From NCBI GenBank assembly GCA_024362935.1, contig JANCRA010000009.1, positions 31,095,166-31,159,165 on the forward strand: a DNA stretch of 64,000 nt. The letters run 5' to 3'. The position numbers were made by a program, and so were the translations under genes. The notes under the pieces are model-generated. The model was not told the DNA's origin. It did not search any database and saw only the letters and a list, made by a program, of their open reading frames with translations. Positions within the stretch are counted from its first letter, which is position 1. Each line of letters opens with the position of its first letter. Shown piece after piece: positions 1-9,300 of this stretch. This DNA is from Setophaga petechia. Taxonomy: Eukaryota; Chordata; Aves; Passeriformes; Parulidae.

Positions 1-132
1 TGGGAAAGGAAAATGCAGGAGAGTGGAAAGGTACTGTTTTCTATCAGTTTGCAAACTGTGCCACAATGCCAGTGTTGTGCAGCCTTTAGCTTTGCAGCGT
101 CCTGTAGCAAGTGCCTCTAGTCACCTACATCT
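1..132. repeat. Partial satellite monomer at the window edge
   Basis: This is the 3' half of an A/D-like monomer (TATCAGTTTGCAAACTGTGCC, ending AGCAAGTGCC, in two pieces of the usual tail). It is cut by the window start, so the array continues to the left. Confidence 0.9.
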
Positions 133-1851
133 AAGCATATTCCTTTTTCACAATGTCTCGCAAGGAGAAACTCTGCCTGCTGAGAAAACATCTCCCATGG
201 TGTTTTAGAAGGTACAAGAAAGCCTGCAGAGTGTTTTGCAAGAAGTAAAAGAAAGTTGTCCAAAACCCCTAAAATTCGAATTGTACTGGGAAAGGAAAAT
301 GCAGGAGAGTGGAAAGGTACTGTTTTCTATCAGTTTGCAAACTGTGCCACAATGCCAGTGTTGTGCAGCCTTTAGCTTTGCAGCGTCCTGTAGCAAGTGC
401 CTCTAGTCACCTACATCTAAGCAAATAGTTTTTTCACTGTATCTCCTAAGGAGAAACTTTGCCTGTTGAGAAAACAGCTCCCATGGTTTTTAAAAGGGTA
501 CAAGAAGGTCTGCAGAGTGTTTTGCAAGAAGTAAAAGAAAGTTGTCCAAAACCCCGAAAATTCGAATTGTACTGGGAAAGGAAAATGCAGGAGAGTGGAA
601 AGGTACTGTTTTCTCTCAGTTTGCAAGCTGCTTACAAAATGCCTGTGTTGTGCAGCCTTTAGCTTTGCAGCGTCCTGTAGCAAGAGCCTCTAGTCACCTA
701 CATCTAAGCAAATTCCTTTTTCACAATGTCTCGCAAGGAGAAACTTTGCCTGCTGAGAAAACATCTCCCATGGTGTTTTAGAAGGGTACAAGAAGGTCTG
801 CAGAGTGTTTTGCAAGAAGTAAAAGAAAGTTGTCCAAAACCCCTTCGATTCGAATTGTACTGGGAAAGGAAAATGCAGGAGAGTGGAAAGGTACTGTTTT
901 CTCTCAGTTTGCAAGCTGCTTACAAAATGCCAGTGTTGTGCAGCCTTTAGCTTTGCAGCGTCCTGTAGCAAGTGCCTCTAGTTACCTACATCTAAGCATA
1001 TTCCTTTTTAACAATGTCTCGCAAGGAGAAACTCTGCCTGTTGAGAAAACATCTCCCATGGTGTTTTAGAAGGTACAAGAAGGTCTGCAGAGTGTTTTGA
1101 AGAAGTAAAAGAAAGTTGTCCAAAACCCCTAAAATTCGAATTGTACTGGGAAAGGAAAATGCAGGAGAGTGGAAAGGTACTGTTTTCTATCAGTTTGCAA
1201 ACTGTGCCACAATGCCAGTGTTGTGCAGCCTTTAGCTTTGCAGCGTCCTGTAGCAAGTGCCTCTAGTCACCTACATCTAAGCATATTCCTTTTTCACAAT
1301 GTCTCGCAAGGAGAAACTCTGCCTGCTGAGAAAACATCTCCCATGGTGTTTTAGAAGGTACAAGAAGGCCTGCAGAGTTTTTTGCAAGAAGTAAAAGAAA
1401 GTGATCCAAAACCCCAAAAATTCGAATTGTACTGGGAAAGGAAAATGCAGGAGAGTGGAAAGGTACTGTTTTCTATCAGTTTGCAAACTGTGCCACAATG
1501 CCAGTGTTGTGCAGCCTTTAGCTTTGCAGCGTCTTGTAGCTAGTGCCTCTAGTCACCTACATCTAAGCAAATACCTTTTTCACTGTATCTCCAAAGGAGA
1601 AACTTTGCCTGTTGAGAAAACAGCTCCCATGGTTTTTAAAAGGGTACAAGAAGGTCTGCAGAGTGTTTTGCAAGAAGTACAAGAAAGTTGTCCAAAACCC
1701 CGAAAATTCGAATTGTACTGGGAAAGGAAAATGCAGGAGAGTGGAAAGGTACTGTTTTCTCTCAGTTTGCAAGCTGCTTACAAAATGCCAGTGTTGTGCA
1801 GCCTTTAGCTTTGCAGCGTCCCGTAGCAAGTGTCTCTAGTCACCTACATCT
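133..1851. repeat. Six-monomer higher-order repeat, copy 1 (A-B-C-D-E-F, 1719 bp)
   Basis: Monomer starts are 133 (A), 419 (B), 706 (C), 994 (D), 1279 (E) and 1565 (F). The D monomer has a 1-bp deletion (GTTTTGAAGAAG instead of GTTTTGCAAGAAG). E is marked by GGCCTGCAGAGTTTTTTGC and CCCCAAAAATTC. The next copy begins exactly 1719 bp later. This A monomer has AAAGTTGTCC where copies 2 and 3 have AAAGTGATCC, and its B monomer has GTAAAAG where copy 2 has GTACAAG, so the HOR copies are similar but not identical. Confidence 0.93.
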
Positions 1852-3570
1852 AAGCATATTCCTTTTTCACAATGTCTCGCAAGGAGAAACTCTGCCTGCT
1901 GAGAAAACATCTCCCATGGTGTTTTAGAAGGTACAAGAAAGCCTGCAGAGTGTTTTGCAAGAAGTAAAAGAAAGTGATCCAAAACCCCTAAAATTCGAAT
2001 TGTACTGGGAAAGGAAAATGCAGGAGAGTGGAAAGGTACTGTTTTCTATCAGTTTGCAAACTGTGCCACAATGCCAGTGTTGTGCAGCCTTTAGCTTTGC
2101 AGCGTCTTGTAGCTAGTGCCTCTAGTCACCTACATCTAAGCAAATAGTTTTTTCACTGTATCTCCTAAGGAGAAACTTTGCCTGTTGAGAAAACAGCTCC
2201 CATGGTTTTTAAAAGGGTACAAGAAGGTCTGCAGAGTGTTTTGCAAGAAGTACAAGAAAGTTGTCCAAAACCCCGAAAATTCGAATTGTACTGGAAAAGG
2301 AAAATGCAGGAGAGTGGAAAGGTACTGTTTTCTATCAGTTTGCAAGCTGCTTACAAAATGCCTGTGTTGTGCAGCCTTTAGCTTTGCAGCGTCCTGTAGC
2401 AAGAGCCTCTAGTCACCTACATCTAAGCAAATTCCTTTTTCACAATGTCTCGCAAGGAGAAACTTTGCCTGCTGAGAAAACATCTCCCATGGTGTTTTAG
2501 AAGGGTACAAGAAGGTCTGCAGAGTGTTTTGCAAGAAGTAAAAGAAAGTTGTCCAAAACCCCTTCGATTCGAATTGTACTGGGAAAGGAAAATGCAGGAG
2601 AGTGGAAAGGTACTGTTTTCTCTCAGTTTGCAAGCTGCTTACAAAATGCCAGTGTTGTGCAGCCTTTAGCTTTGCAGCGTCCTGTAGCAAGTGCCTCTAG
2701 TTACCTACATCTAAGCATATTCCTTTTTAACAATGTCTCGCAAGGAGAAACTCTGCCTGTTGAGAAAACATCTCCCATGGTGTTTTAGAAGGTACAAGAA
2801 GGTCTGCAGAGTGTTTTGAAGAAGTAAAAGAAAGTTGTCCAAAACCCCTAAAATTCGAATTGTACTGGGAAAGGAAAATGCAGGAGAGTGGAAAGGTACT
2901 GTTTTCTATCAGTTTGCAAACTGTGCCACAATGCCAGTGTTGTGCAGCCTTTAGCTTTGCAGCGTCCTGTAGCAAGTGCCTCTAGTCACCTACATCTAAG
3001 CATATTCCTTTTTCACAATGTCTCGCAAGGAGAAACTCTGCCTGCTGAGAAAACATCTCCCATGGTGTTTTAGAAGGTACAAGAAGGCCTGCAGAGTTTT
3101 TTGCAAGAAGTAAAAGAAAGTGATCCAAAACCCCAAAAATTCGAATTGTACTGGGAAAGGAAAATGCAGGAGAGTGGAAAGGTACTGTTTTCTATCAGTT
3201 TGCAAACTGTGCCACAATGCCAGTGTTGTGCAGCCTTTAGCTTTGCAGCGTCTTGTAGCTAGTGCCTCTAGTCACCTACATCTAAGCAAATACCTTTTTC
3301 ACTGTATCTCCAAAGGAGAAACTTTGCCTGTTGAGAAAACAGCTCCCATGGTTTTTAAAAGGGTACAAGAAGGTCTGCAGAGTGTTTTGCAAGAAGTACA
3401 AGAAAGTTGTCCAAAACCCCGAAAATTCGAATTGTACTGGGAAAGGAAAATGCAGGAGAGTGGAAAGGTACTGTTTTCTCTCAGTTTGCAAGCTGCTTAC
3501 AAAATGCCAGTGTTGTGCAGCCTTTAGCTTTGCAGCGTCCCGTAGCAAGTGTCTCTAGTCACCTACATCT
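1852..3570. repeat. Six-monomer higher-order repeat, copy 2 (A-B-C-D-E-F, 1719 bp)
   Basis: Monomer starts are 1852, 2138, 2425, 2713, 2998 and 3284, each 1719 bp after its partner in copy 1. The B monomer differs from copy 1 by CTGGAAAAGG for CTGGGAAAGG and TCTATCAG for TCTCTCAG, and shares the rare AGCAAGAGCC tail with it. Confidence 0.93.
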
Positions 3571-5006
3571 AAGCATATTCCTTTTTCACAATGTCTCGCA
3601 AGGAGAAACTCTGCCTGCTGAGAAAACATCTCCCATGGTGTTTTAGAAGGTACAAGAAAGCCTGCAGAGTGTTTTGCAAGAAGTAAAAGAAAGTGATCCA
3701 AAACCCCTAAAATTCGAATTGTACTGGGAAAGGAAAATGCAGGAGAGTGGAAAGGTACTGTTTTCTATCAGTTTGCAAACTGTGCCACAATGCCAGTGTT
3801 GTGCAGCCTTTAGCTTTGCAGCGTCTTGTAGCTAGTGCCTCTAGTCACCTACATCTAAGCAAATAGTTTTTTCACTGTATCTCCTAAGGAGAAACTTTGC
3901 CTGTTGAGAAAACAGCTCCCATGGTTTTTAAAAGGGTACAAGAAGGTCTGCAGAGTGTTTTGCAAGAAGTACAAGAAAGTTGTCCAAAACCCCGAAAATT
4001 CGAATTGTACTGGAAAAGGAAAATGCAGGAGAGTGGAAAGGTACTGTTTTCTATCAGTTTGCAAGCTGCTTACAAAATGCCTGTGTTGTGCAGCCTTTAG
4101 CTTTGCAGCGTCCTGTAGCAAGTGCCTCTAGTCACCTACATCTAAGCAAATTCCTTTTTCAAAATGTCTCGCAAGGAGAAACTTTGCCTGCTGAAAAAAC
4201 ATCTCCCATGGTGTTTTAGAAGGGTACAAGAAGGTCTGCAGAGTGTTTTGCAAGAAGTAAAAGAAAGTTGTCCAAAACCCCTTCGATTCGAATTGTACTG
4301 GGAAAGGAAAATGCAGGAGAGTGGAAAGGTACTGTTTTCTCTCAGTTTGCAAGCTGCTTACAAAATGCCAGTGTTGTGCAGCCTTTAGCTTTGCAGCGTC
4401 CTGTAGCAAGTGCCTCTAGTTACCTACATCTAAGCATATTCCTTTTTAACAATGTCTCGCAAGGAGAAACTCTGCCTGTTGAGAAAACATCTCCCATGGT
4501 GTTTTAGAGGGTACAAGAAGGTCTGCAGAGTGTTTCGCAAAAAGTAAAAGAAAGTTGTCCAAAACCCCTAAAATTCGAATTGTACTGGGAAAGGAAAATG
4601 CAGGAGAGTGGAAAGGTACTGTTTTCTATCAGTTTGCAAACTGTGCCACAATGCCAGTGTTGTGCAGCCTTTAGCTTTGCAGCGTCTTGTAGCTAGTGCC
4701 TCTAGTCACCTACATCTAAGCAAATACCTTTTTCACTGTATCTCCAAAGGAGAAACTTTGCCTGTTGAGAAAACAGCTCCCATGGTTTTTAAAAGGGTAC
4801 AAGAAGGTCTGCAGAGTGTTTTGCAAGAAGTACAAGAAAGTTGTCCAAAACCCCGAAAATTCGAATTGTACTGGGAAAGGAAAATGCAGGAGAGTGGAAA
4901 GGTACTGTTTTCTCTTTTAGTTTGCAAGCTGCTTACAAAATGCCAGTGTTGTGCAGCCTTTAGCTTTGCAGCGTCCCGTAGCAAGTGTCTCTAGTCACCT
5001 ACATCT
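3571..5006. repeat. Truncated higher-order repeat, copy 3 (A-B-C-D'-F; E missing)
   Basis: Monomers start at 3571 (A), 3857 (B), 4144 (C), 4432 (D') and 4718 (F). The E monomer expected between D and F is absent. D' differs from D by TAGAGGGTACAAG and GTTTCGCAAAAAG. The F copy is 289 bp because CTCTCAG is replaced by CTCTTTTAG. This A-B-C-D'-F order is the one that recurs inside the LTR-bearing blocks downstream, so it is a separate HOR lineage from copies 1 and 2. Confidence 0.9.
4718..5006. repeat. F-type monomer, 289-bp variant (+2 bp)
   Basis: Two extra bases convert TTCTCTCAG to TTCTCTTTTAG before TTTGCAAGCTGC. The same variant is found only at 8133-8421, 18112-18400 and 26657-26945, always followed by two A monomers. 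It is therefore a tag for one segment that was copied four times. Confidence 0.9.
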
Positions 5007-5578
5007 AAGCATATTCCTTTTTCACAATGTCTCGCAAGGAGAAACTCTGCCTGCTGAGAAAACATCTCCCATGGTGTTTTAGAAGGTACAAGAAAGCCTG
5101 CAGAGTGTTTTGCAAGAAGTAAAAGAAAGTGATCCAAAACCCCTAAAATTCGAATTGTACTGGGAAAGGAAAATGCAGGAGAGTGGAAAGGTACTGTTTT
5201 CTATCAGTTTGCAAACTGTGCCACAATGCCAGTGTTGTGCAGCCTTTAGCTTTGCAGCGTCCTGTAGCAAGTGCCTCTAGTCACCTACATCTAAGCATAT
5301 TCCTTTTTCACAATGTCTCGCAAGGAGAAACTCTGCCTGCTGAGAAAACATCTCCCATGGTGTTTTAGAAGGTACAAGAAAGCCTGCAGAGTGTTTTGCA
5401 AGAAGTAAAAGAAAGTGATCCAAAACCCCTAAAATTCGAATTGTACTGGGAAAGGAAAATGCAGGAGAGTGGAAAGGTACTGTTTTCTATCAGTTTGCAA
5501 ACTGTGCCACAATGCCAGTGTTGTGCAGCCTTTAGCTTTGCAGCGTCCTGTAGCAAGTGCCTCTAGTCACCTACATCT
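5007..5578. repeat. Two A-type monomers in tandem
   Basis: The monomers start at 5007 and 5293 and both have TATTCCTTTTTCAC and AAAGCCTGCAGAG. A pair of A monomers precedes G+LTR in five further blocks, so it is part of the LTR-block HOR. Confidence 0.88.
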
Positions 5579-5822
5579 AAGCAAATTCCTTTTTAACAAT
5601 GTCTCGCAAGGAGAAACTCTGCCTGCGGAGAAAACATCTCCCATGGTGTTTTAGAAGGTACAAGAAGGTCTGCAGAGTGTTTTGCAAGAAGTAAAAGAAA
5701 GTTGTCCAAAACCCCTTCGATTCGAATTTCACTGGGAAAGGAAAATGCAGGCGAGTGCAGGGGTACTGTTTTCTCTCAGTTTGCAAACTCTTCCACAATG
5801 CAAGTGTTGTGCAGCCATTACC

Positions 5823-6364
5823 TGAGGTTGGGCTGGCCGATGTTAGAGATGCCCGGCAAGCTTGCCAGCCCGCTTGCAGTCAGCAGAGACGTGGCCACAG
5901 TTCAGCTTCAGCCCGTGGGTGAAGTGAAGGAGAGACTCTCCAGTGTCAGGCACAGTCAGGTCTATTGTGTTCCCACTGGAACCTGAAAAGTGGAGGGTCC
6001 CGAGGGCGGGACCGTAACAGGTTATAAAGAGAGTGGGAGGTATGGGGTGGCAACACTCAGGAACAAATGGGGGTCCAGGGAAGGGTGTTACAAAAATGAT
6101 ACACATGGAAGGAAAACTAATGGGGAAGAACTTAGGGAGGGGCCCCGGCCCCCTAACCAATCACTCGACCACCTAGTGAGAGATTTCTAGAAAAAGAGGC
6201 AGAAGGGCCGAGTGACTGGCAAGAAGCCGGGGGTGGAGAATGGACAGAATACATTAGTTGTCATGGTAACTAAGGAGAGGTCAGGCGATTGACACTTAAC
6301 TGGAGAAAAACTCGGGAGGAAACATAGCCAAAACAACTGAGGGGGAGAAGAACAAACCACAACA
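5823..6364 (-). mobile_element. Solo LTR of an endogenous retrovirus, copy 1 (542 bp)
   Basis: The element starts TG and ends CA (5'-TGAGGTTGGG ... AACCACAACA on the plus strand) and is flanked by identical 6-bp duplications ATTACC at 5817-5822 and 6365-6370. It interrupts a G monomer whose two halves join cleanly if the LTR and one duplication (548 bp) are removed. Terminal TG...CA and a 6-bp target duplication are typical of class II (ERVK-like) retroviral integration. No gag, pol or env sequence is present, so it is a solo LTR, normally the product of recombination between two LTRs. The minus orientation is preferred because an ATTGG box lies upstream of a TTTATAA box in that sense. The 105-codon minus frame inside it uses a TTG start and is not considered a gene. 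Family name unknown. Confidence 0.85.
5996..6161 (-). promoter_or_regulatory. Putative LTR core promoter: inverted CCAAT box, TATA box and start-site hairpin (copy 1)
   Basis: Read on the minus strand, ATTGG (CCAAT at 6157-6161 on plus) is followed about 130 nt later by TTTATAA (6028-6022). Next comes a perfect 7-bp inverted repeat, GGTCCCG at 5996-6002 and CGGGACC at 6007-6013, with a 4-nt loop. A start 25-30 nt after the TATA box would put this hairpin at or next to the transcript 5' end. The implied layout is U3 of about 360 nt and R+U5 of about 175 nt, ordinary for an LTR. No AATAAA is seen, only AATAGA. The TATA box recurs at 13449-13455, 16862-16868, 21994-22000, 25407-25413, 31974-31980, 36821-36827 and 39087-39093. 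Activity is inferred only. Confidence 0.45.
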
Positions 6365-9300
6365 ATTACCTTTGCAGTGCACTGTAGCATAGGCCTCTAG
6401 TCACCTACATCTAAGCAAATACCTTTTTCACTGTATCTCCAAAGGAGAATCTTTCCCTGTTGAGAAAACAGCTCCCATGGTTTTTAAAAGGGTACAAGAA
6501 GGTCTGCAGAGTGTTTCGCAAAAAGTAAAAGAAAGTTGTCCAAAACCCCTAAAATTCGAATTGTACTGGGAAAGGAAAATGCAGGAGAGTGGAAAGGTAC
6601 TGTTTTCTATCAGTTTGCAAACTGTGCCACAATGCCAGTGTTGTGCAGCCTTTAGCTTTGCAGCGTCTTGTAGCTAGTGCCTCTAGTCACCTACATCTAA
6701 GCAAATACCTTTTTCACTGTATCTCCAAAGGAGAAACTTTGCCTGTTGAGAAAACAGCTCCCATGGTTTTTAAAAGGGTACAAGAAGGTCTGCAGAGTGT
6801 TTTGCAAGAAGTACAAGAAAGTTGTCCAAAACCCCGAAAATTCGAATTGTACTGGGAAAGGAAAATGCAGGAGAGTGGAAAGGTACTGTTTTCTCTCAGT
6901 TTGCAAGCTGCTTACAAAATGCCAGTGTTGTGCAGCCTTTAGCTTTGCAGCGTCCCGTAGCAAGTGTCTCTAGTCACCTACATCTAAGCATATTCCTTTT
7001 TCACAATGTCTCGCAAGGAGAAACTCTGCCTGCTGAGAAAACATCTCCCATGGTGTTTTAGAAGGTACAAGAAAGCCTGCAGAGTGTTTTGCAAGAAGTA
7101 AAAGAAAGTGATCCAAAACCCCTAAAATTCGAATTGTACTGGGAAAGGAAAATGCAGGAGAGTGGAAAGGTACTGTTTTCTATCAGTTTGCAAACTGTGC
7201 CACAATGCCAGTGTTGTGCAGCCTTTAGCTTTGCAGCGTCTTGTAGCTAGTGCCTCTAGTCACCTACATCTAAGCAAATAGTTTTTTCACTGTATCTCCT
7301 AAGGAGAAACTTTGCCTGTTGAGAAAACAGCTCCCATGGTTTTTAAAAGGGTACAAGAAGGTCTGCAGAGTGTTTTGCAAGAAGTAAAAAAAAGTTGTCC
7401 AAAACCCCTAAAATTCGAATTGTACTGGAAAAGGAAAATGCAGGAGAGTGGAAAGGTACTGTTTTCTATCAGTTTGCAAGCTGCTTACAAAATGCCTGTG
7501 TTGTGCAGCCTTTAGCTTTGCAGCGTCCTGTAGCAAGTGCCTCTAGTCACCTACATCTAAGCAAATTCCTTTTTCAAAATGTCTCGCAAGGAGAAACTTT
7601 GCCTGCTGAAAAAACATCTCCCATGGTGTTTTAGAAGGGTACAAGAAGGTCTGCAGAGTGTTTTGCAAGAAGTAAAAGAAAGTTGTCCAAAACCCCTTCG
7701 ATTCGAATTGTACTGGGAAAGGAAAATGCAGGAGAGTGGAAAGGTACTGTTTTCTCTCAGTTTGCAAGCTGCTTACAAAATGCCAGTGTTGTGCAGCCTT
7801 TAGCTTTGCAGCGTCCTGTAGCAAGTGCCTCTAGTTACCTACATCTAAGCATATTCCTTTTTAACAATGTCTCGCAAGGAGAAACTCTGCCTGTTGAGAA
7901 AACATCTCCCATGGTGTTTTAGAGGGTACAAGAAGGTCTGCAGAGTGTTTCGCAAAAAGTAAAAGAAAGTTGTCCAAAACCCCTAAAATTCGAATTGTAC
8001 TGGGAAAGGAAAATGCAGGAGAGTGGAAAGGTACTGTTTTCTATCAGTTTGCAAACTGTGCCACAATGCCAGTGTTGTGCAGCATTTACCTTTGCAGTAC
8101 ACTGTAGGAATTGCCTCTAGTCACCTACATCTAAGCAAATACCTTTTTCACTGTATCTCCAAAGGAGAAACTTTGCCTGTTGAGAAAACAGCTCCCATGG
8201 TTTTTAAAAGGGTACAAGAAGGTCTGCAGAGTGTTTTGCAAGAAGTACAAGAAAGTTGTCCAAAACCCCGAAAATTCGAATTGTACTGGGAAAGGAAAAT
8301 GCAGGAGAGTGGAAAGGTACTGTTTTCTCTTTTAGTTTGCAAGCTGCTTACAAAATGCCAGTGTTGTGCAGCCTTTAGCTTTGCAGCGTCCCGTAGCAAG
8401 TGTCTCTAGTCACCTACATCTAAGCATATTCCTTTTTCACAATGTCTCGCAAGGAGAAACTCTGCCTGCTGAGAAAACATCTCCCATGGTGTTTTAGAAG
8501 GTACAAGAAAGCCTGCAGAGTGTTTTGCAAGAAGTAAAAGAAAGTGATCCAAAACCCCTAAAATTCGAATTGTACTGGGAAAGGAAAATGCAGGAGAGTG
8601 GAAAGGTACTGTTTTCTATCAGTTTGCAAACTGTGCCACAATGCCAGTGTTGTGCAGCCTTTAGCTTTGCAGCGTCCTGTAGCAAGTGCCTCTAGTCACC
8701 TACATCTAAGCATATTCCTTTTTCACAATGTCTCGCAAGGAGAAACTCTGCCTGCTGAGAAAACATCTCCCATGGTGTTTTAGAAGGTACAAGAAAGCCT
8801 GCAGAGTGTTTTGCAAGAAGTAAAAGAAAGTTGTCCAAAACCCCTAAAATTCGAATTGTACTGGGAAAGGAAAATGCAGGAGAGTGGAAAGGTACTGTTT
8901 TCTATCAGTTTGCAAACTGTGCCACAATGCCAGTGTTGTGCAGCCTTTAGCTTTGCAGCGTCCTGTAGCAAGTGCCTCTAGTCACCTACATCTAAGCAAA
9001 TAGTTTTTTCACTGTATCTCCTAAGGAGAAACTTTGCCTGTTGAGAAAACAGCTCCCATGGTTTTTAAAAGGGTACAAGAAGGTCTGCAGAGTGTTTTGC
9101 AAGAAGTAAAAGAAAGTTGTCCAAAACCCCGAAAATTCGAATTGTACTGGGAAAGGAAAATGCAGGAGAGTGGAAAGGTACTGTTTTCTCTCAGTTTGCA
9201 AGCTGCTTACAAAATGCCTGTGTTGTGCAGCCTTTAGCTTTGCAGCGTCCTGTAGCAAGAGCCTCTAGTCACCTACATCTAAGCAAATTCCTTTTTCACA

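Noticed and set aside
262..285. CENP-B box in the satellite monomer
   Set aside because: CCCCGAAAATTCGAA has CCCG and CGAA, but with six bases between them instead of seven and without the required T, and CCCCTAAAATTCGAA lacks CCCG. It is not a match in either strand.
417..683. Recurrent 63-93 codon minus-strand frames in array A (e.g. starting MLQDAAKLKAAQH)
   Set aside because: They exist only because monomers are near-identical. Many use non-ATG starts, they overlap open frames on the other strand, and the frame shifts from monomer to monomer because 286-287 is not a multiple of three.
1401..1808. 135-codon plus frame spanning two monomers, repeated in other E-F pairs
   Set aside because: It has a non-ATG start, crosses a monomer boundary, shows no domain, and is present or absent depending on the CGTCTTGTAGCTAG tail alone.
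5843..6160. 105-codon minus frame inside each LTR
   Set aside because: It begins at TTG in the ATTGG box, lies over the predicted promoter and R/U5, and has no similarity that I recognise. LTRs normally carry regulatory rather than coding sequence.
5817..6371. Non-autonomous DNA transposon with a 7-bp duplication ATTACCT
   Set aside because: The two flanks do share seven bases, but reading the first T as part of the element gives TG...CA ends and a 6-bp duplication, which fits an LTR. No terminal inverted repeat longer than TG/CA is seen.
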